In this document: in pieces, positions 1 through 8,614 of the stretch
How positions within the stretch are numbered: position 1 is the first letter of the stretch
How the letters are laid out: every line of letters begins with the position of its first letter
Source: Pedobacter deserti
GTDB lineage: Bacteria; Bacteroidota; Bacteroidia; Sphingobacteriales; Sphingobacteriaceae
Assembly: GCF_024436415.1 (NCBI RefSeq)
Contig: NZ_JAFMZQ010000002.1
Coordinates: forward strand, 62,001-126,000
Length of the DNA: 64,000 nt
Reading direction: 5' to 3'
Notes under the pieces: generated by a model
Databases searched by the model: none
What the model was told of the DNA's origin: nothing
The model's input: only the letters and a program-made list of their open reading frames with translations
Position numbers and translations under genes: made by a program

Positions 1-300
1 CCGTGCAGAAAGGAGAATCCACATGTAGTTAAAACGTTCAATGCTTTTCGCGAGAAAGGTTTTACCGTACTAAGTGTTTCACTTGATGACAACGCAGATA
101 AATGGAAAGAAGCGATCGAGAAAGACGGAATGCCCTGGTACCATGTGTCCAGCCTAAAGGGCTGGAAAGAGCCGGCGGCTGCGCTCTATAATGTTCGCGC
201 AATCCCACAGAATGTGCTGGTAGACAGCGAGGGGAAAATAGTAGCCACTAACTTGAGGGCAGAGACGCTTTTTAATAAGGTGCAGCAATTATTAAATTAG
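1..300 (+). CDS. Thioredoxin-like (TlpA/ResA type) protein, C-terminal part
   Basis: The window opens inside this gene; the reading frame runs from base 1 to a TAG at 298-300 and gives 99 residues. It begins with PCRKENPHVV, which fits the second half of a WCxPCR redox motif, so the first active-site cysteine is probably just outside the window. Downstream come a segment resembling the thioredoxin core and a cis-proline-like Ile-Pro in AIPQNVLVD. TlpA/ResA proteins are periplasmic thiol-disulfide oxidoreductases in Bacteroidota, often lipoproteins. Localisation cannot be judged here because the N-terminus is missing. A strong hairpin follows the stop codon. Confidence 0.8.
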   Translation, partial: PCRKENPHVVKTFNAFREKGFTVLSVSLDDNADKWKEAIEKDGMPWYHVSSLKGWKEPAAALYNVRAIPQNVLVDSEGKIVATNLRAETLFNKVQQLLN

Positions 301-320
301 ACTCGCGTAAGCGGCGCTCC

Positions 321-356
321 AAAGCCGTCCAGCAATTGTTGGACGGCTTTTATTTT
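321..356. terminator. Bidirectional intrinsic terminator
   Basis: An 11-bp perfect stem (321-331 with 340-350) closes an 8-nt loop. It is flanked by A residues on one side and T residues on the other. It sits between the convergent thioredoxin-like gene and the LytTR regulator gene and could end transcription from both sides. Confidence 0.85.
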
Positions 357-359
357 GCG

Positions 360-1103
360 CTAATGGTTAAGCCAGGCCTTGAATGATTCGGCACGTTCTT
401 CGCTCACAATGACATCTGTTGCTCCGGTTGGTACAGGATCTAAAATGATGCGTATTCTGTTTCTGGATAGTGTGTACATTTCCCTGATCGCTTTTATATT
501 GATGATGAACTTGCGGTTTATCCGATAGAAGGTTTTCTGGTCTAGCTGTGGTTCCAGATTTGCAACGGTTTCATCTATAATATATTGCTGCCCTTGATGA
601 CTAACCAGAAAGAGGTATTTGTCTTCTGCCATAAAGTAGGCGATATCATCTGACCGGATGGATTTGATAAGTCGCCCCGACTTAACCATAAAGCGATTGC
701 GGACATCCCTGCCTGGATCGTTGTGCTTCTCGGCAGGGCCGGCGGGTATTCTGCGGATATTGTAAAGTTTTAGCAGGGCCGCCCTGAGGTCGTCTTCCTC
801 GAAAGGTTTCAGGAGGTAATCGATGCCCTGGTTTTTGAAGGCCTTTAGCGTATACTGATCATAGGCCGTGGTAAAGATCACCGGACTTTGCACATCGATC
901 TGTCTGAAGATCTGAAAGCTCTCCCCGTCGCCAAGGTGTATATCCATAAAGATAAGTTCAGCTTTGTGCCTACTAAGCCATTGCACTGCGGCTTCCACTG
1001 TGCCGAGTACGTCCAGTATCTGGATATTAGGATTGATATCCAGCAGCATCCTGCTTAATGTATCAGCTGCCAATGCCTCATCTTCAATAATCAGTGCAGT
1101 CAT
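360..1103 (-). CDS. LytTR-family response regulator
   Basis: A 247-residue DNA-binding response regulator. The receiver domain (about 1-115) has the acidic pair E7/D8, the phosphoacceptor D54 in FMDIHLGDG and K99 in LLKPF. Residues about 145-247 resemble a LytTR DNA-binding domain. A longer frame reaches 1166, but that extension would run through the terminator hairpin at 1127-1159. The ATG at 1101-1103, preceded by AAAGGA, is therefore preferred. The gene lies just downstream of the protease-susC-susD genes. The likely partner is the LytS-type kinase at 8615-10258, because no other LytS kinase is visible nearby. This pairing is inferred from family and context only. Confidence 0.9.
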   Translation of the reverse strand: MTALIIEDEALAADTLSRMLLDINPNIQILDVLGTVEAAVQWLSRHKAELIFMDIHLGDGESFQIFRQIDVQSPVIFTTAYDQYTLKAFKNQGIDYLLKPFEEDDLRAALLKLYNIRRIPAGPAEKHNDPGRDVRNRFMVKSGRLIKSIRSDDIAYFMAEDKYLFLVSHQGQQYIIDETVANLEPQLDQKTFYRINRKFIINIKAIREMYTLSRNRIRIILDPVPTGATDVIVSEERAESFKAWLNH

Positions 1104-1119
1104 CCTTTCATCCTTTAGA

Positions 1120-1127
1120 CAAAAGTA
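1120..1127 (-). promoter_or_regulatory. Candidate -7 box for the LytTR gene
   Basis: On the minus strand the sequence TACTTTTG matches the Bacteroidota -7 consensus TAnnTTTG. It lies directly after the T tract of the preceding terminator and about 16 bases before the regulator start. No convincing -33 TTTG is present at the usual spacing, so the site is tentative. Confidence 0.3.
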
Positions 1128-1159
1128 AAAAAAAGAAGCTGTCTGGCCGACAGCTTCTT
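1127..1159 (-). terminator. Intrinsic terminator of the protease-susCD unit
   Basis: An 11-bp perfect stem (1133-1143 with 1149-1159) with a 5-nt loop is followed on the minus strand by eight T residues. It sits 29 bases after the susD stop and before the LytTR gene, so the regulator is probably transcribed separately or by readthrough. Confidence 0.88.
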
Positions 1160-1187
1160 CATTCATGGTGTGATTTGTTGTGTTGTG

Positions 1188-2510
1188 TTATTGCAGGTTA
1201 GGATTATTTGCCCTTGCTTCGGCCGGGAATCTGAGGGTATACCTTGGGTCGTTTTGCTGAAGGGTAAAAGTTTCACCTCCTGCAGTATGAACCAACTGCG
1301 GCCTGGAATATCGCCGCAAATCGTACCAGCGATGTCCTTCCAGCGCAAGTTCACGTTCACGTTCTGCAAGGATCTCGGTCAGCACCTCATTTTCTGGCAA
1401 GGTACCAATCCTTGATTGCTCACTTTGGTAGTAAGCAGGCTTTAAACGTCTTGCTTTCAAGGCAAGCAATCGCTCCAGGGCAAGTGATCTGTTGCCGGTC
1501 CGCAAAGCAGCTTCAGCTGATATCAGGTAGATTTCTCCGTTTCTGAAGCTTACTTTCAGTGCATCGGAATTTCCTTTAGCCGAAACGTAGTCGCCACCGG
1601 ATCTGCTGAAATATTTTCCGAAACGGAGGTCATTTTCACGATCGTATTGGCTAAGCAGGTGATCGGAAATCATCGAAACATTAGAAGTCCTTGAGTCCAT
1701 AACCTCTTCCAGTGCGAGGATATTTTCTTTGGAGGCATAGTTGTTTGGCAGTAAACTGCCGGCCTGGTTAAGGTCTTCCAAATCGGCGTTAAGTGACAGC
1801 AAAGCCTCAGTCGCCTCTAAGGCTTTGTTCCACTCTCCTCTGAACTGATATACCCGGGCAGAAAGCGCAAGCGCCGAGCGCTTATCAAAGCGGTAGTTTT
1901 TGCCGCTTTCCCATTTCTCAACATTCAGCCATTGCTGGCCAGCAGCGATATCGGCTAATACCTGGGCATATGCTTGTTCTATACTTAGCTGCGGAAACTG
2001 TTGCTCTATGTCGATCGTGGTGGCCACAGGGATACCTTTGTCGCTCACCGCTGTTGCCTTATCATATGGTTTTGCAAACAGGTTTAGCAGTTCAAAATGG
2101 GCATAAGCCCTCAACAAATACGCTTCTCCTTTTAGCTGCGCCGTTTGGGGCGATACCCCTGCGCGCGCCTCAACGTCTGAAATAACTTCATTGGTGTAAA
2201 AGATTGTTGTGTAAAACGACGTGTATGGAAACGATGCCGTTAACCCGTCAGGATTGGCGTCGTTCCATGCATAGATATCTTTAACCAATGGGAAGTCCTG
2301 GCCCCATTCGTCAAGTATCAGTTCATCTGTGCGCAGCGCAAGCAGCGCCTTATGCCGGGGAAAAGTGTTGTAAGCTGAGGTCATCAGGGCCCTGTAGTCT
2401 TCAACAGTTGCGGGAATTACTTTTCCAACGGGCTCTATGTCGAGATATTTCTTGCAACTGCCTAAACTTAATGAGAACAGGAGTGTGCTTAATATGATTA
2501 GTTTCTTCAT
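1188..2510 (-). CDS. SusD/RagB-family outer-membrane lipoprotein
   Basis: A 440-residue SusD/RagB-like protein. The N-terminus has a lysine pair, a hydrophobic stretch and a lipobox ending LGSCKKYLD, so it should be lipidated and surface-exposed. The first half carries the helical repeat region typical of the family (AYLLRAYAHFELLNLFAKPYD). The C-terminus ends with the common pattern FPAEARANNPNLQ. An upstream start at 2534 would run into the susC stop region, so MKKLII at 2510 is preferred. It sits 10 bases after susC. At 440 residues it is at the short end of the family, like RagB-type proteins. The ligand is unknown; the linked protease suggests peptides. Confidence 0.9.
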   Translation of the reverse strand: MKKLIILSTLLFSLSLGSCKKYLDIEPVGKVIPATVEDYRALMTSAYNTFPRHKALLALRTDELILDEWGQDFPLVKDIYAWNDANPDGLTASFPYTSFYTTIFYTNEVISDVEARAGVSPQTAQLKGEAYLLRAYAHFELLNLFAKPYDKATAVSDKGIPVATTIDIEQQFPQLSIEQAYAQVLADIAAGQQWLNVEKWESGKNYRFDKRSALALSARVYQFRGEWNKALEATEALLSLNADLEDLNQAGSLLPNNYASKENILALEEVMDSRTSNVSMISDHLLSQYDRENDLRFGKYFSRSGGDYVSAKGNSDALKVSFRNGEIYLISAEAALRTGNRSLALERLLALKARRLKPAYYQSEQSRIGTLPENEVLTEILAERERELALEGHRWYDLRRYSRPQLVHTAGGETFTLQQNDPRYTLRFPAEARANNPNLQ

Positions 2511-2520
2511 TTTTTGAACA

Positions 2521-5500
2521 TTAAAAGTTTGCACTTAGACCAAAGGATATGCTTCTTGTGATTGGTTGCGCGTAGATGTTTCCGTAAGTCTCAGGGTCAA
2601 AGAAACCGTCGTAGTCAGTTCCGAATACAAACATATTACGACCTTCTACGTTGATGCGGAGATTGCTGGCATTGATTTTACTTGCGACTTTGGACGGTAA
2701 GGTATAGCCGAGGCGCATGCTGTTGATCCGGAGATAATTCATTTTTTTAGCCCAGATATCTAGACTGCCGTAGGAATTAGCCGGATCGCCGCCATTCAGC
2801 CAGTTATACGCCATCCATCTGTCGCCGTTTGCAGTTTCGCGTCCGATGAAGCCTGGCAAGGTACTGTTGCTGTTCGCCGGGCTCCAGGCCGACAGTGCAA
2901 GGCGGCTGTAATTTTGACCTCGGTCCAGCATGGCTGCCTGATACGGGGCATTGGCCAGAACCATCTGACCCAGATTGAAATTCGCAGAAACCGCGAGGTC
3001 AAAATTGCGGTACCTGAAGCGGTTTACCAGACCACCGGTGTATTTGGGGTCGCGGTCGCCAGCATACGTAAACAGATTCTGGTATTCCCTATTACTTAAC
3101 GAGCTCTGTGTCAGCTCCCCGGGGAAGATATCTGCGTATGGATCGTACAATTTGAAAAATGTTTCCAGCGGAACAACATTGCCGTTTTGTATAAATTGCG
3201 GGATACCATTGGCGTCAAGTCCGGCTGTTCTCAGCACAAACAGTGAATTTACCGCGTAGCCTTCTTTAGATGGAGTGAAAGCACTCAGGCTGGCATTTTC
3301 CCGGACAACGCGGCTTTTATTATTAGCAATGTTAAAGTCGGTCCACCATTGGAAGTTATTCGTACTGATGTTCCGGGTCGATATGGTGAGTTCCAGCCCT
3401 CGGTTTTTTACCCGGGCCCAGTTAGACTGTGTAAATGCAAAACCGTTTTCGAGGGGCAGGGACTGGATCCCGATGAGGTCTCTACTGTCCCTGTTGTAAT
3501 ATTCAAATGTTGCCTGCACGGCATTGTTGAAAAGACCCAGGTCTGCAGCGGCGTTGAATGTAGCGGTTTTCTCCCAGCGCAGCTTTTGGTTTGGGGGACT
3601 GGTTACCGTAATCACCTGTTCGCTCTGGCCTGGTAAGATGTTTGTATTGCCATAGTTGCCCACTACAAACGGACTGGTATTTTTGTCGATGTTACCCTGC
3701 AAGCCATAAGAGGTACGGAAACGAAGGTTTGAGATCCATTCCTGGTTTTTAATAAAATCTTCTTCCCCGGCATTCCATGCGCCCGACACAGAATATATCG
3801 GTAGATACCTGTATTTTGGGTCAACGCCAAATAAGTTCGAACCATCATATCTGACCGTTCCGTAAACGGTGTACTTCCGGTCCAGCGTATACGAGAGCGT
3901 GCCATAGAACGATGCGTAGGCATTTTCCAACAAGGTTCTCTGGTGTCCCCGATATAAACTGGTAGAAGCATAGCTGGCATTGGGGAAAATAATATTTGTC
4001 GTAGTTAAAGTCCGGTCGTCATAGCCGAAGCCCTTTGTATCGATCACTTCACTATTTGTACGTCTGAACTCTGCGCCGGCAAGCGCTTCAATCTCATGAC
4101 GATCGTTGATCACAGTGCTATATTCCGCAATGTTCTTCCAGTTATATTGGAAGAATGACGTCGCACTATTCTGAACAATTCCCCCCTGGGGCAGGAAGTA
4201 TTCATACTTTTTAGTGGTTGAGTTGTAATAACGGGTTCCTTCACGGAATTTCCTCACATAATAGGTATTTGCACTTCCGAATTTTTCGGAACCAATTTCT
4301 TCGAACTGAAGCCCGATTTCCGAGCGGAAGTTCAGGTCCTTGATGATCTCGTAATTCACATCGAACAATCCTTTCAAACTCTTGTTGCCCAGGGTATATC
4401 GCGTGTTTTCGCGTTCTTCAAGAATGTTGAAGGGCACAAAAACGTCTCCGCTTAGGTTTGCAGTTCCCTGAATATCCGGATCGTAGATATATGCGCCAGA
4501 GGCGTCCTTAGGAGTAAGGTATGGGTTCACATTTCTCACGTATCGCGACGGGCTTGTGAAGGCGTCTACCTCGGTAAGATAATTTTTCTGATCGGTTACG
4601 GAACCGAACATGGCCGCGCCAAACTTCAGTTTTGAGGATATGTTAAGATCGGCCTTGAGGGTGGTGTTGTACCGCTTCAATCCGGTACCGATGGTTGTAC
4701 CGCGCTCGTTATAGTAGCCGCCAGAGAAATAATAACTGGCCTGATCGTTTCCTCCGGAGATCCCAAGCGTATATTGCTGGTTGATGGCCGACTGATAAAG
4801 CTCTTTACCCCAGTCCGTATTGACGTTTCTCAGCGCATTGATCCTGTCACGTGTCGAAGAACTTAATCCTGCGAAACCATTGTCGCGATAGGCTTGTAAT
4901 TCAGCAGCATCGTTCAGTATCCGGGCTACCGCGCCCATGTTATCCCGGTAAGTCAAGTCTTCCCGCATGGCCAAGCCCAGCTCAAAATCGACTTTTTCGT
5001 TGGCGTTCATGAGGTTAAGCTTGCTGAAGTCCGGCCGTTCTGCAATGAAAGTGTTGGCACTGAAGTTTACAGCTACCGGACCTTTTTTTCCTTTCTTCGT
5101 GGTAATTACTATCACCCCATTCGCCGCACGTGCACCGTAAATGGCTGTCGCGGCTGCATCTTTTAGTATCGTAATATCTGCAATATCATCAGGATTAAGA
5201 CCGGCGATCGGCAGGTTGCGTAGCTGGTCGATATTGTCCTTATCCATAAAGTTTTTTGGCAGGTCGGTCCCTTCCAATGGAAGGCCGTCAAGAACCCATA
5301 GTGGATCTTGTGATCCGTTTAACGATACTGTTCCACGTATCCGGATCTGCGGAGCAGCAGATGGCCCGCCGTTGAGGCTAATGACTGAGACGCCAGCCAC
5401 CTGACCCTGAAGCATCTGGTCTACCCCCGACACGCCGCGCTGCTGAATCTCTTCATAGTTCAATTTGGCCACAGAAGTTGTGTTTTTGCGTTTAGCAATA

Positions 5501-5880
5501 TCTGTGTACCCATTAACAATTACTTCTCCGAGGACATTGTCGCTATTGCTAAGCGTAACCTCCACCGAAGTCTTATTCTCGATGTTTGCGAGAACGGAAT
5601 TATATCCAAGATAGCTTATCCGGATCGCTTTTGTGCCCTCGGGAACCTCCAGGCTAAATTTTCCTGCCGCATCAGTTACGGTACCGATCACCGAGTTCTG
5701 GATTACGCCCGGGACCGAGGTCTGCTCACCGATAGTCGCTTTATCCACGAATACAGATGCGCCAGGAATCGGCAACCCATCGGGGCCCGATACCTTCCCT
5801 GAAATGCGGGTAGTTTTCTGAGCATAACCGGCAAAGCTCATCGCAAGCAGGAGCAGAAATAGAAGTATGGGTTTATTCAT
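2521..5880 (-). CDS. SusC/RagA-family TonB-dependent transporter
   Basis: A large outer-membrane receptor of about 1119 residues. After a signal peptide (MNKPILLFLLLLAMSFAGYAQ) comes a carboxypeptidase-D-like beta-sandwich (RISGKVSGPDGLPIPGASVFVDK). A plug domain with VDQMLQGQVAGVSV, IRIRGTVSLNGSQDPLWV and AATAIYGARAANGVIVITTKKG follows, then a long beta-barrel ending SISFGLSANF. It would import large ligands using TonB energy, with the downstream SusD as lid. An in-frame ATG at 5910 would add ten residues before the signal peptide; the 5880 start gives a normal signal sequence. The gene sits between the zinc metalloprotease and susD. Confidence 0.93.
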   Translation of the reverse strand: MNKPILLFLLLLAMSFAGYAQKTTRISGKVSGPDGLPIPGASVFVDKATIGEQTSVPGVIQNSVIGTVTDAAGKFSLEVPEGTKAIRISYLGYNSVLANIENKTSVEVTLSNSDNVLGEVIVNGYTDIAKRKNTTSVAKLNYEEIQQRGVSGVDQMLQGQVAGVSVISLNGGPSAAPQIRIRGTVSLNGSQDPLWVLDGLPLEGTDLPKNFMDKDNIDQLRNLPIAGLNPDDIADITILKDAAATAIYGARAANGVIVITTKKGKKGPVAVNFSANTFIAERPDFSKLNLMNANEKVDFELGLAMREDLTYRDNMGAVARILNDAAELQAYRDNGFAGLSSSTRDRINALRNVNTDWGKELYQSAINQQYTLGISGGNDQASYYFSGGYYNERGTTIGTGLKRYNTTLKADLNISSKLKFGAAMFGSVTDQKNYLTEVDAFTSPSRYVRNVNPYLTPKDASGAYIYDPDIQGTANLSGDVFVPFNILEERENTRYTLGNKSLKGLFDVNYEIIKDLNFRSEIGLQFEEIGSEKFGSANTYYVRKFREGTRYYNSTTKKYEYFLPQGGIVQNSATSFFQYNWKNIAEYSTVINDRHEIEALAGAEFRRTNSEVIDTKGFGYDDRTLTTTNIIFPNASYASTSLYRGHQRTLLENAYASFYGTLSYTLDRKYTVYGTVRYDGSNLFGVDPKYRYLPIYSVSGAWNAGEEDFIKNQEWISNLRFRTSYGLQGNIDKNTSPFVVGNYGNTNILPGQSEQVITVTSPPNQKLRWEKTATFNAAADLGLFNNAVQATFEYYNRDSRDLIGIQSLPLENGFAFTQSNWARVKNRGLELTISTRNISTNNFQWWTDFNIANNKSRVVRENASLSAFTPSKEGYAVNSLFVLRTAGLDANGIPQFIQNGNVVPLETFFKLYDPYADIFPGELTQSSLSNREYQNLFTYAGDRDPKYTGGLVNRFRYRNFDLAVSANFNLGQMVLANAPYQAAMLDRGQNYSRLALSAWSPANSNSTLPGFIGRETANGDRWMAYNWLNGGDPANSYGSLDIWAKKMNYLRINSMRLGYTLPSKVASKINASNLRINVEGRNMFVFGTDYDGFFDPETYGNIYAQPITRSISFGLSANF

Positions 5881-5914
5881 CTTATAAATATAGTTTGTTA
5901 GTAGTTTCATTTGC

Positions 5915-8506
5915 TTAGTTCATTTTCAGGCTCTGGCTGATGCGCATAATCAAGTCCTGATAATGCCCCGTGGTCGATTCGTCGCCTTTTTGTTTTTGTT
6001 TATTGAGTATTGATAATATTGCCAGCAGCTCAGCACGTTTTACTGCAGCGACGTCGGAAGTACGGCCCATGGAACTTACATGGATATTTCGCAGTTCCGG
6101 TAGCGCCAGGAGCTCGCAGGACTGTGGCAAACGAACATTCTGATCAGCGCTGATACTCTTCCTCGTTATTTTTTCCAACAGTTTATCGGCACTTACCAAA
6201 AGCACGTCAACATAGTTCTGCTGAAGCATGCGCTCCAAAATGTCGAGTGATTTGCCTTTTAGGGTTTTTTGGAAAACGGAACTCCGGATATCTTTTAGCA
6301 GGTCGGACGCTGTGAAGACGCTGTCGCGGCCGTAAAGCAATTCCATCTCCAGCATCCTTAGCAGGCGATCGTCGCTGGTCAGGCTGTAAAGTATCCCATA
6401 CTGAAATTCACGTCTCAGGTTATACGGTGCATATTCAAACGGACCAAGAGGCGTATCTTTGATCGGGAAAGTTTTCTCAAGCAGGCGTTTATCGAAAAGC
6501 CACCCAGGCATCCGGAACACTTCTGTTTTCAAGTAATCCAGTGCATATCGCTGCCTTTGTAACGGAACGGGCGTATACGCTTTTTTATTATCTCCGCTGA
6601 CTGGATTTTCAAGATAGTAGCCACCGATATTGGCCGTAACATGTTCTGCATAGGTCTGCCATTGACCAAGTGCAGCCATGTAAAGCTTGCCGGCCTGGTA
6701 GTAGTCTTCTCCTTCAGCGGCCGACCAACTGGCGATCTGGGGGATCAGCCGTTTTAGATTGGCAAGACCATACCGGCTTGCTTTAACCGCGTCATCACCA
6801 AGGTCCTCCGACTGTGAGCGCGGGTCGATTACATTGGTACTGCTTTGCTGCTCTCCATAATGATACAATGGATCGTTAGCATGCCTGGCTATCCAATCGC
6901 GCAATACCGGTATCTCGTCATGTGCATCGCCTACGGGGAGCCACCTGTATCCCCAGGCGATGGCGTACTTGTCATAAACGCCGATCTGTGGTGTGATATC
7001 CTTGACATGGTCTTCCGGCTGTGCCACATAATTGAAGCGTGCATAATCCATAATTGACGGCGCAGTTCCGCCCATGCGGGAGGTAAATGATGCAGATCTT
7101 AGTGAGTCGACCGGGTAAGCTGCGGATGCACCCATATTGTGTTTTAGTCCAAGCGTATGACCAATTTCATGGGAGGACACAAAGCGGATGGCATGTCCCA
7201 TCTTCTCGTCAGACATTTTGTTTCCGCGTACCGCAGGGTCAATAATACCCGTCTGAATCCGCATCCAGTACTGGACTGAGGTCATGACGTTATGCCACCA
7301 GATCACGTCCGATTCCAGGATCTCGCCCGACCTGGGGTCGACCACTGCCGGGCCCATCGCATTCGACTTGGGTGAGGCTGCATAGGTAATTTCCGAATAA
7401 CGAACATCATCTCCGTCATAATCAGCCGTGTCGGTTACCTCCCTGGCTTGAATGGCATTTTTGAAACCCGCCTGCTCAAATGCCTTTTGCCAATCGACCA
7501 CACCCGCAACGATCTGTTTTCTCCATTGTTTGGGCGTTGCCGGGTCGATATAGAAAATGATTGGCTTCTGGGGCTCTACCAACTCACCTTTCAGGTAACG
7601 TTCACGATCTTCAGGCTTTGGCTCCATGCGCCACCTTGTGATCAGCTCACGGCTTTCCATTTTATGCTGGTCGTCGGAAAAGTACCATCTGGGTGTGCTG
7701 AAGAAGCCAACTCTCGGATCTGCATACCTCGGTTGCATCGGTTTTTCGGGAAGCAGCAATATATTGGTGGTAACATTTACGCTTATGGGAATACTGTTTT
7801 GCCCTTCGGTAACCCTGGTACTCATTAATGACCTTACGACGATATTTTGGGGAAAGTTCTTAATGCGCTCAATTCCCGAAAGCGCTGTTTTAGGGGATGT
7901 TCCAAGACCAATGTCTGTAAACACATCGTTGAAACTCTTTTCTGTTCCGTCAAAGACTTTATTGACCTTGATCACGACCGCAGAAGAATCAGGATTGTAG
8001 CACTCAATTTTGAATGACTCAATGACAGAGCCGATGAAATTGTCGCGAACGGATTGGGAAATGGCATCTGAAGGGGACGACTCAACCTGTGGCACAATGG
8101 TTTTGACCCACACGGTTTTTGCCAGTCGGTTATTCGAAAAGCGGATTACTTTGTTTTCAAAGTTCATCCCTTTATTCAAACCTGACTCATTAAGTGCCAA
8201 AGGCACGGATGACAGCTTGTTAACCACCAGAAAATCCTTATTCATCATGCCGAGCGGGACCTCAAAATAATAGTCGGCTTCCACTTGGTGGACCTTAAAA
8301 AGACCAGTTGTTGTCCGGGCATTTTTGAGCAGCTCTGTATAGCTTTTAAGTGCCTTTTGTTTCGCCGTATCTGCCTGATTCTTGACGGTATCTTTTGCGG
8401 ATTTTGCAGCAACCTGCACGTTCGCTTTAGAAGGCTTCTGACCTTGTACGGCCAGGCTGCAGAATATGGTTAAAAAAGAAATGATCAGGGGTTTGTTGAA
8501 AATCAT
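5915..8506 (-). CDS. Secreted zinc-dependent metalloprotease (DUF5117/DUF5118 type)
   Basis: An 863-residue secreted protein with a signal peptide ending near AVQGQ. The zinc-binding motif HEIGHTLGLKH lies at residues 446-456, with E447 as the presumed catalytic base. The overall layout fits the large DUF5117/DUF5118 (DUF4953) metalloproteases common in Bacteroidota. The stop is 34 bases from the preferred susC start (4 from the alternative), so these genes should form one operon. The neighbourhood suggests that the protease cuts proteins at the cell surface or in the periplasm and that the SusCD pair imports products. The substrate is not known. Confidence 0.88.
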   Translation of the reverse strand: MIFNKPLIISFLTIFCSLAVQGQKPSKANVQVAAKSAKDTVKNQADTAKQKALKSYTELLKNARTTTGLFKVHQVEADYYFEVPLGMMNKDFLVVNKLSSVPLALNESGLNKGMNFENKVIRFSNNRLAKTVWVKTIVPQVESSPSDAISQSVRDNFIGSVIESFKIECYNPDSSAVVIKVNKVFDGTEKSFNDVFTDIGLGTSPKTALSGIERIKNFPQNIVVRSLMSTRVTEGQNSIPISVNVTTNILLLPEKPMQPRYADPRVGFFSTPRWYFSDDQHKMESRELITRWRMEPKPEDRERYLKGELVEPQKPIIFYIDPATPKQWRKQIVAGVVDWQKAFEQAGFKNAIQAREVTDTADYDGDDVRYSEITYAASPKSNAMGPAVVDPRSGEILESDVIWWHNVMTSVQYWMRIQTGIIDPAVRGNKMSDEKMGHAIRFVSSHEIGHTLGLKHNMGASAAYPVDSLRSASFTSRMGGTAPSIMDYARFNYVAQPEDHVKDITPQIGVYDKYAIAWGYRWLPVGDAHDEIPVLRDWIARHANDPLYHYGEQQSSTNVIDPRSQSEDLGDDAVKASRYGLANLKRLIPQIASWSAAEGEDYYQAGKLYMAALGQWQTYAEHVTANIGGYYLENPVSGDNKKAYTPVPLQRQRYALDYLKTEVFRMPGWLFDKRLLEKTFPIKDTPLGPFEYAPYNLRREFQYGILYSLTSDDRLLRMLEMELLYGRDSVFTASDLLKDIRSSVFQKTLKGKSLDILERMLQQNYVDVLLVSADKLLEKITRKSISADQNVRLPQSCELLALPELRNIHVSSMGRTSDVAAVKRAELLAILSILNKQKQKGDESTTGHYQDLIMRISQSLKMN

Positions 8507-8614
8507 ATTCCAAAATGCCCGATAATCTGCAGATTCGGAAACGATGAGGAGTGGACGCGCTGGTTTGGCCGACGAATCCGCATAAAAGCGGAGTGAGTGT
8601 TTTTTGCCTGCCTG

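Noticed and set aside
1104..1166. N-terminal extension of the LytTR regulator
   Set aside because: It would run through the 11-bp terminator stem; the ATG at 1103 gives the normal receiver start.
3663..3980. Reading frames of 60-160 codons on either strand inside long genes, such as this one in susC
   Set aside because: They lie fully within well-supported genes, have no recognisable product and no start signals; treated as chance frames.
8570..8600. Hairpin between the kinase and protease genes (TCCGC/GCGGA)
   Set aside because: Only five pairs and no T tract after it on the minus strand, so it is not a credible terminator.
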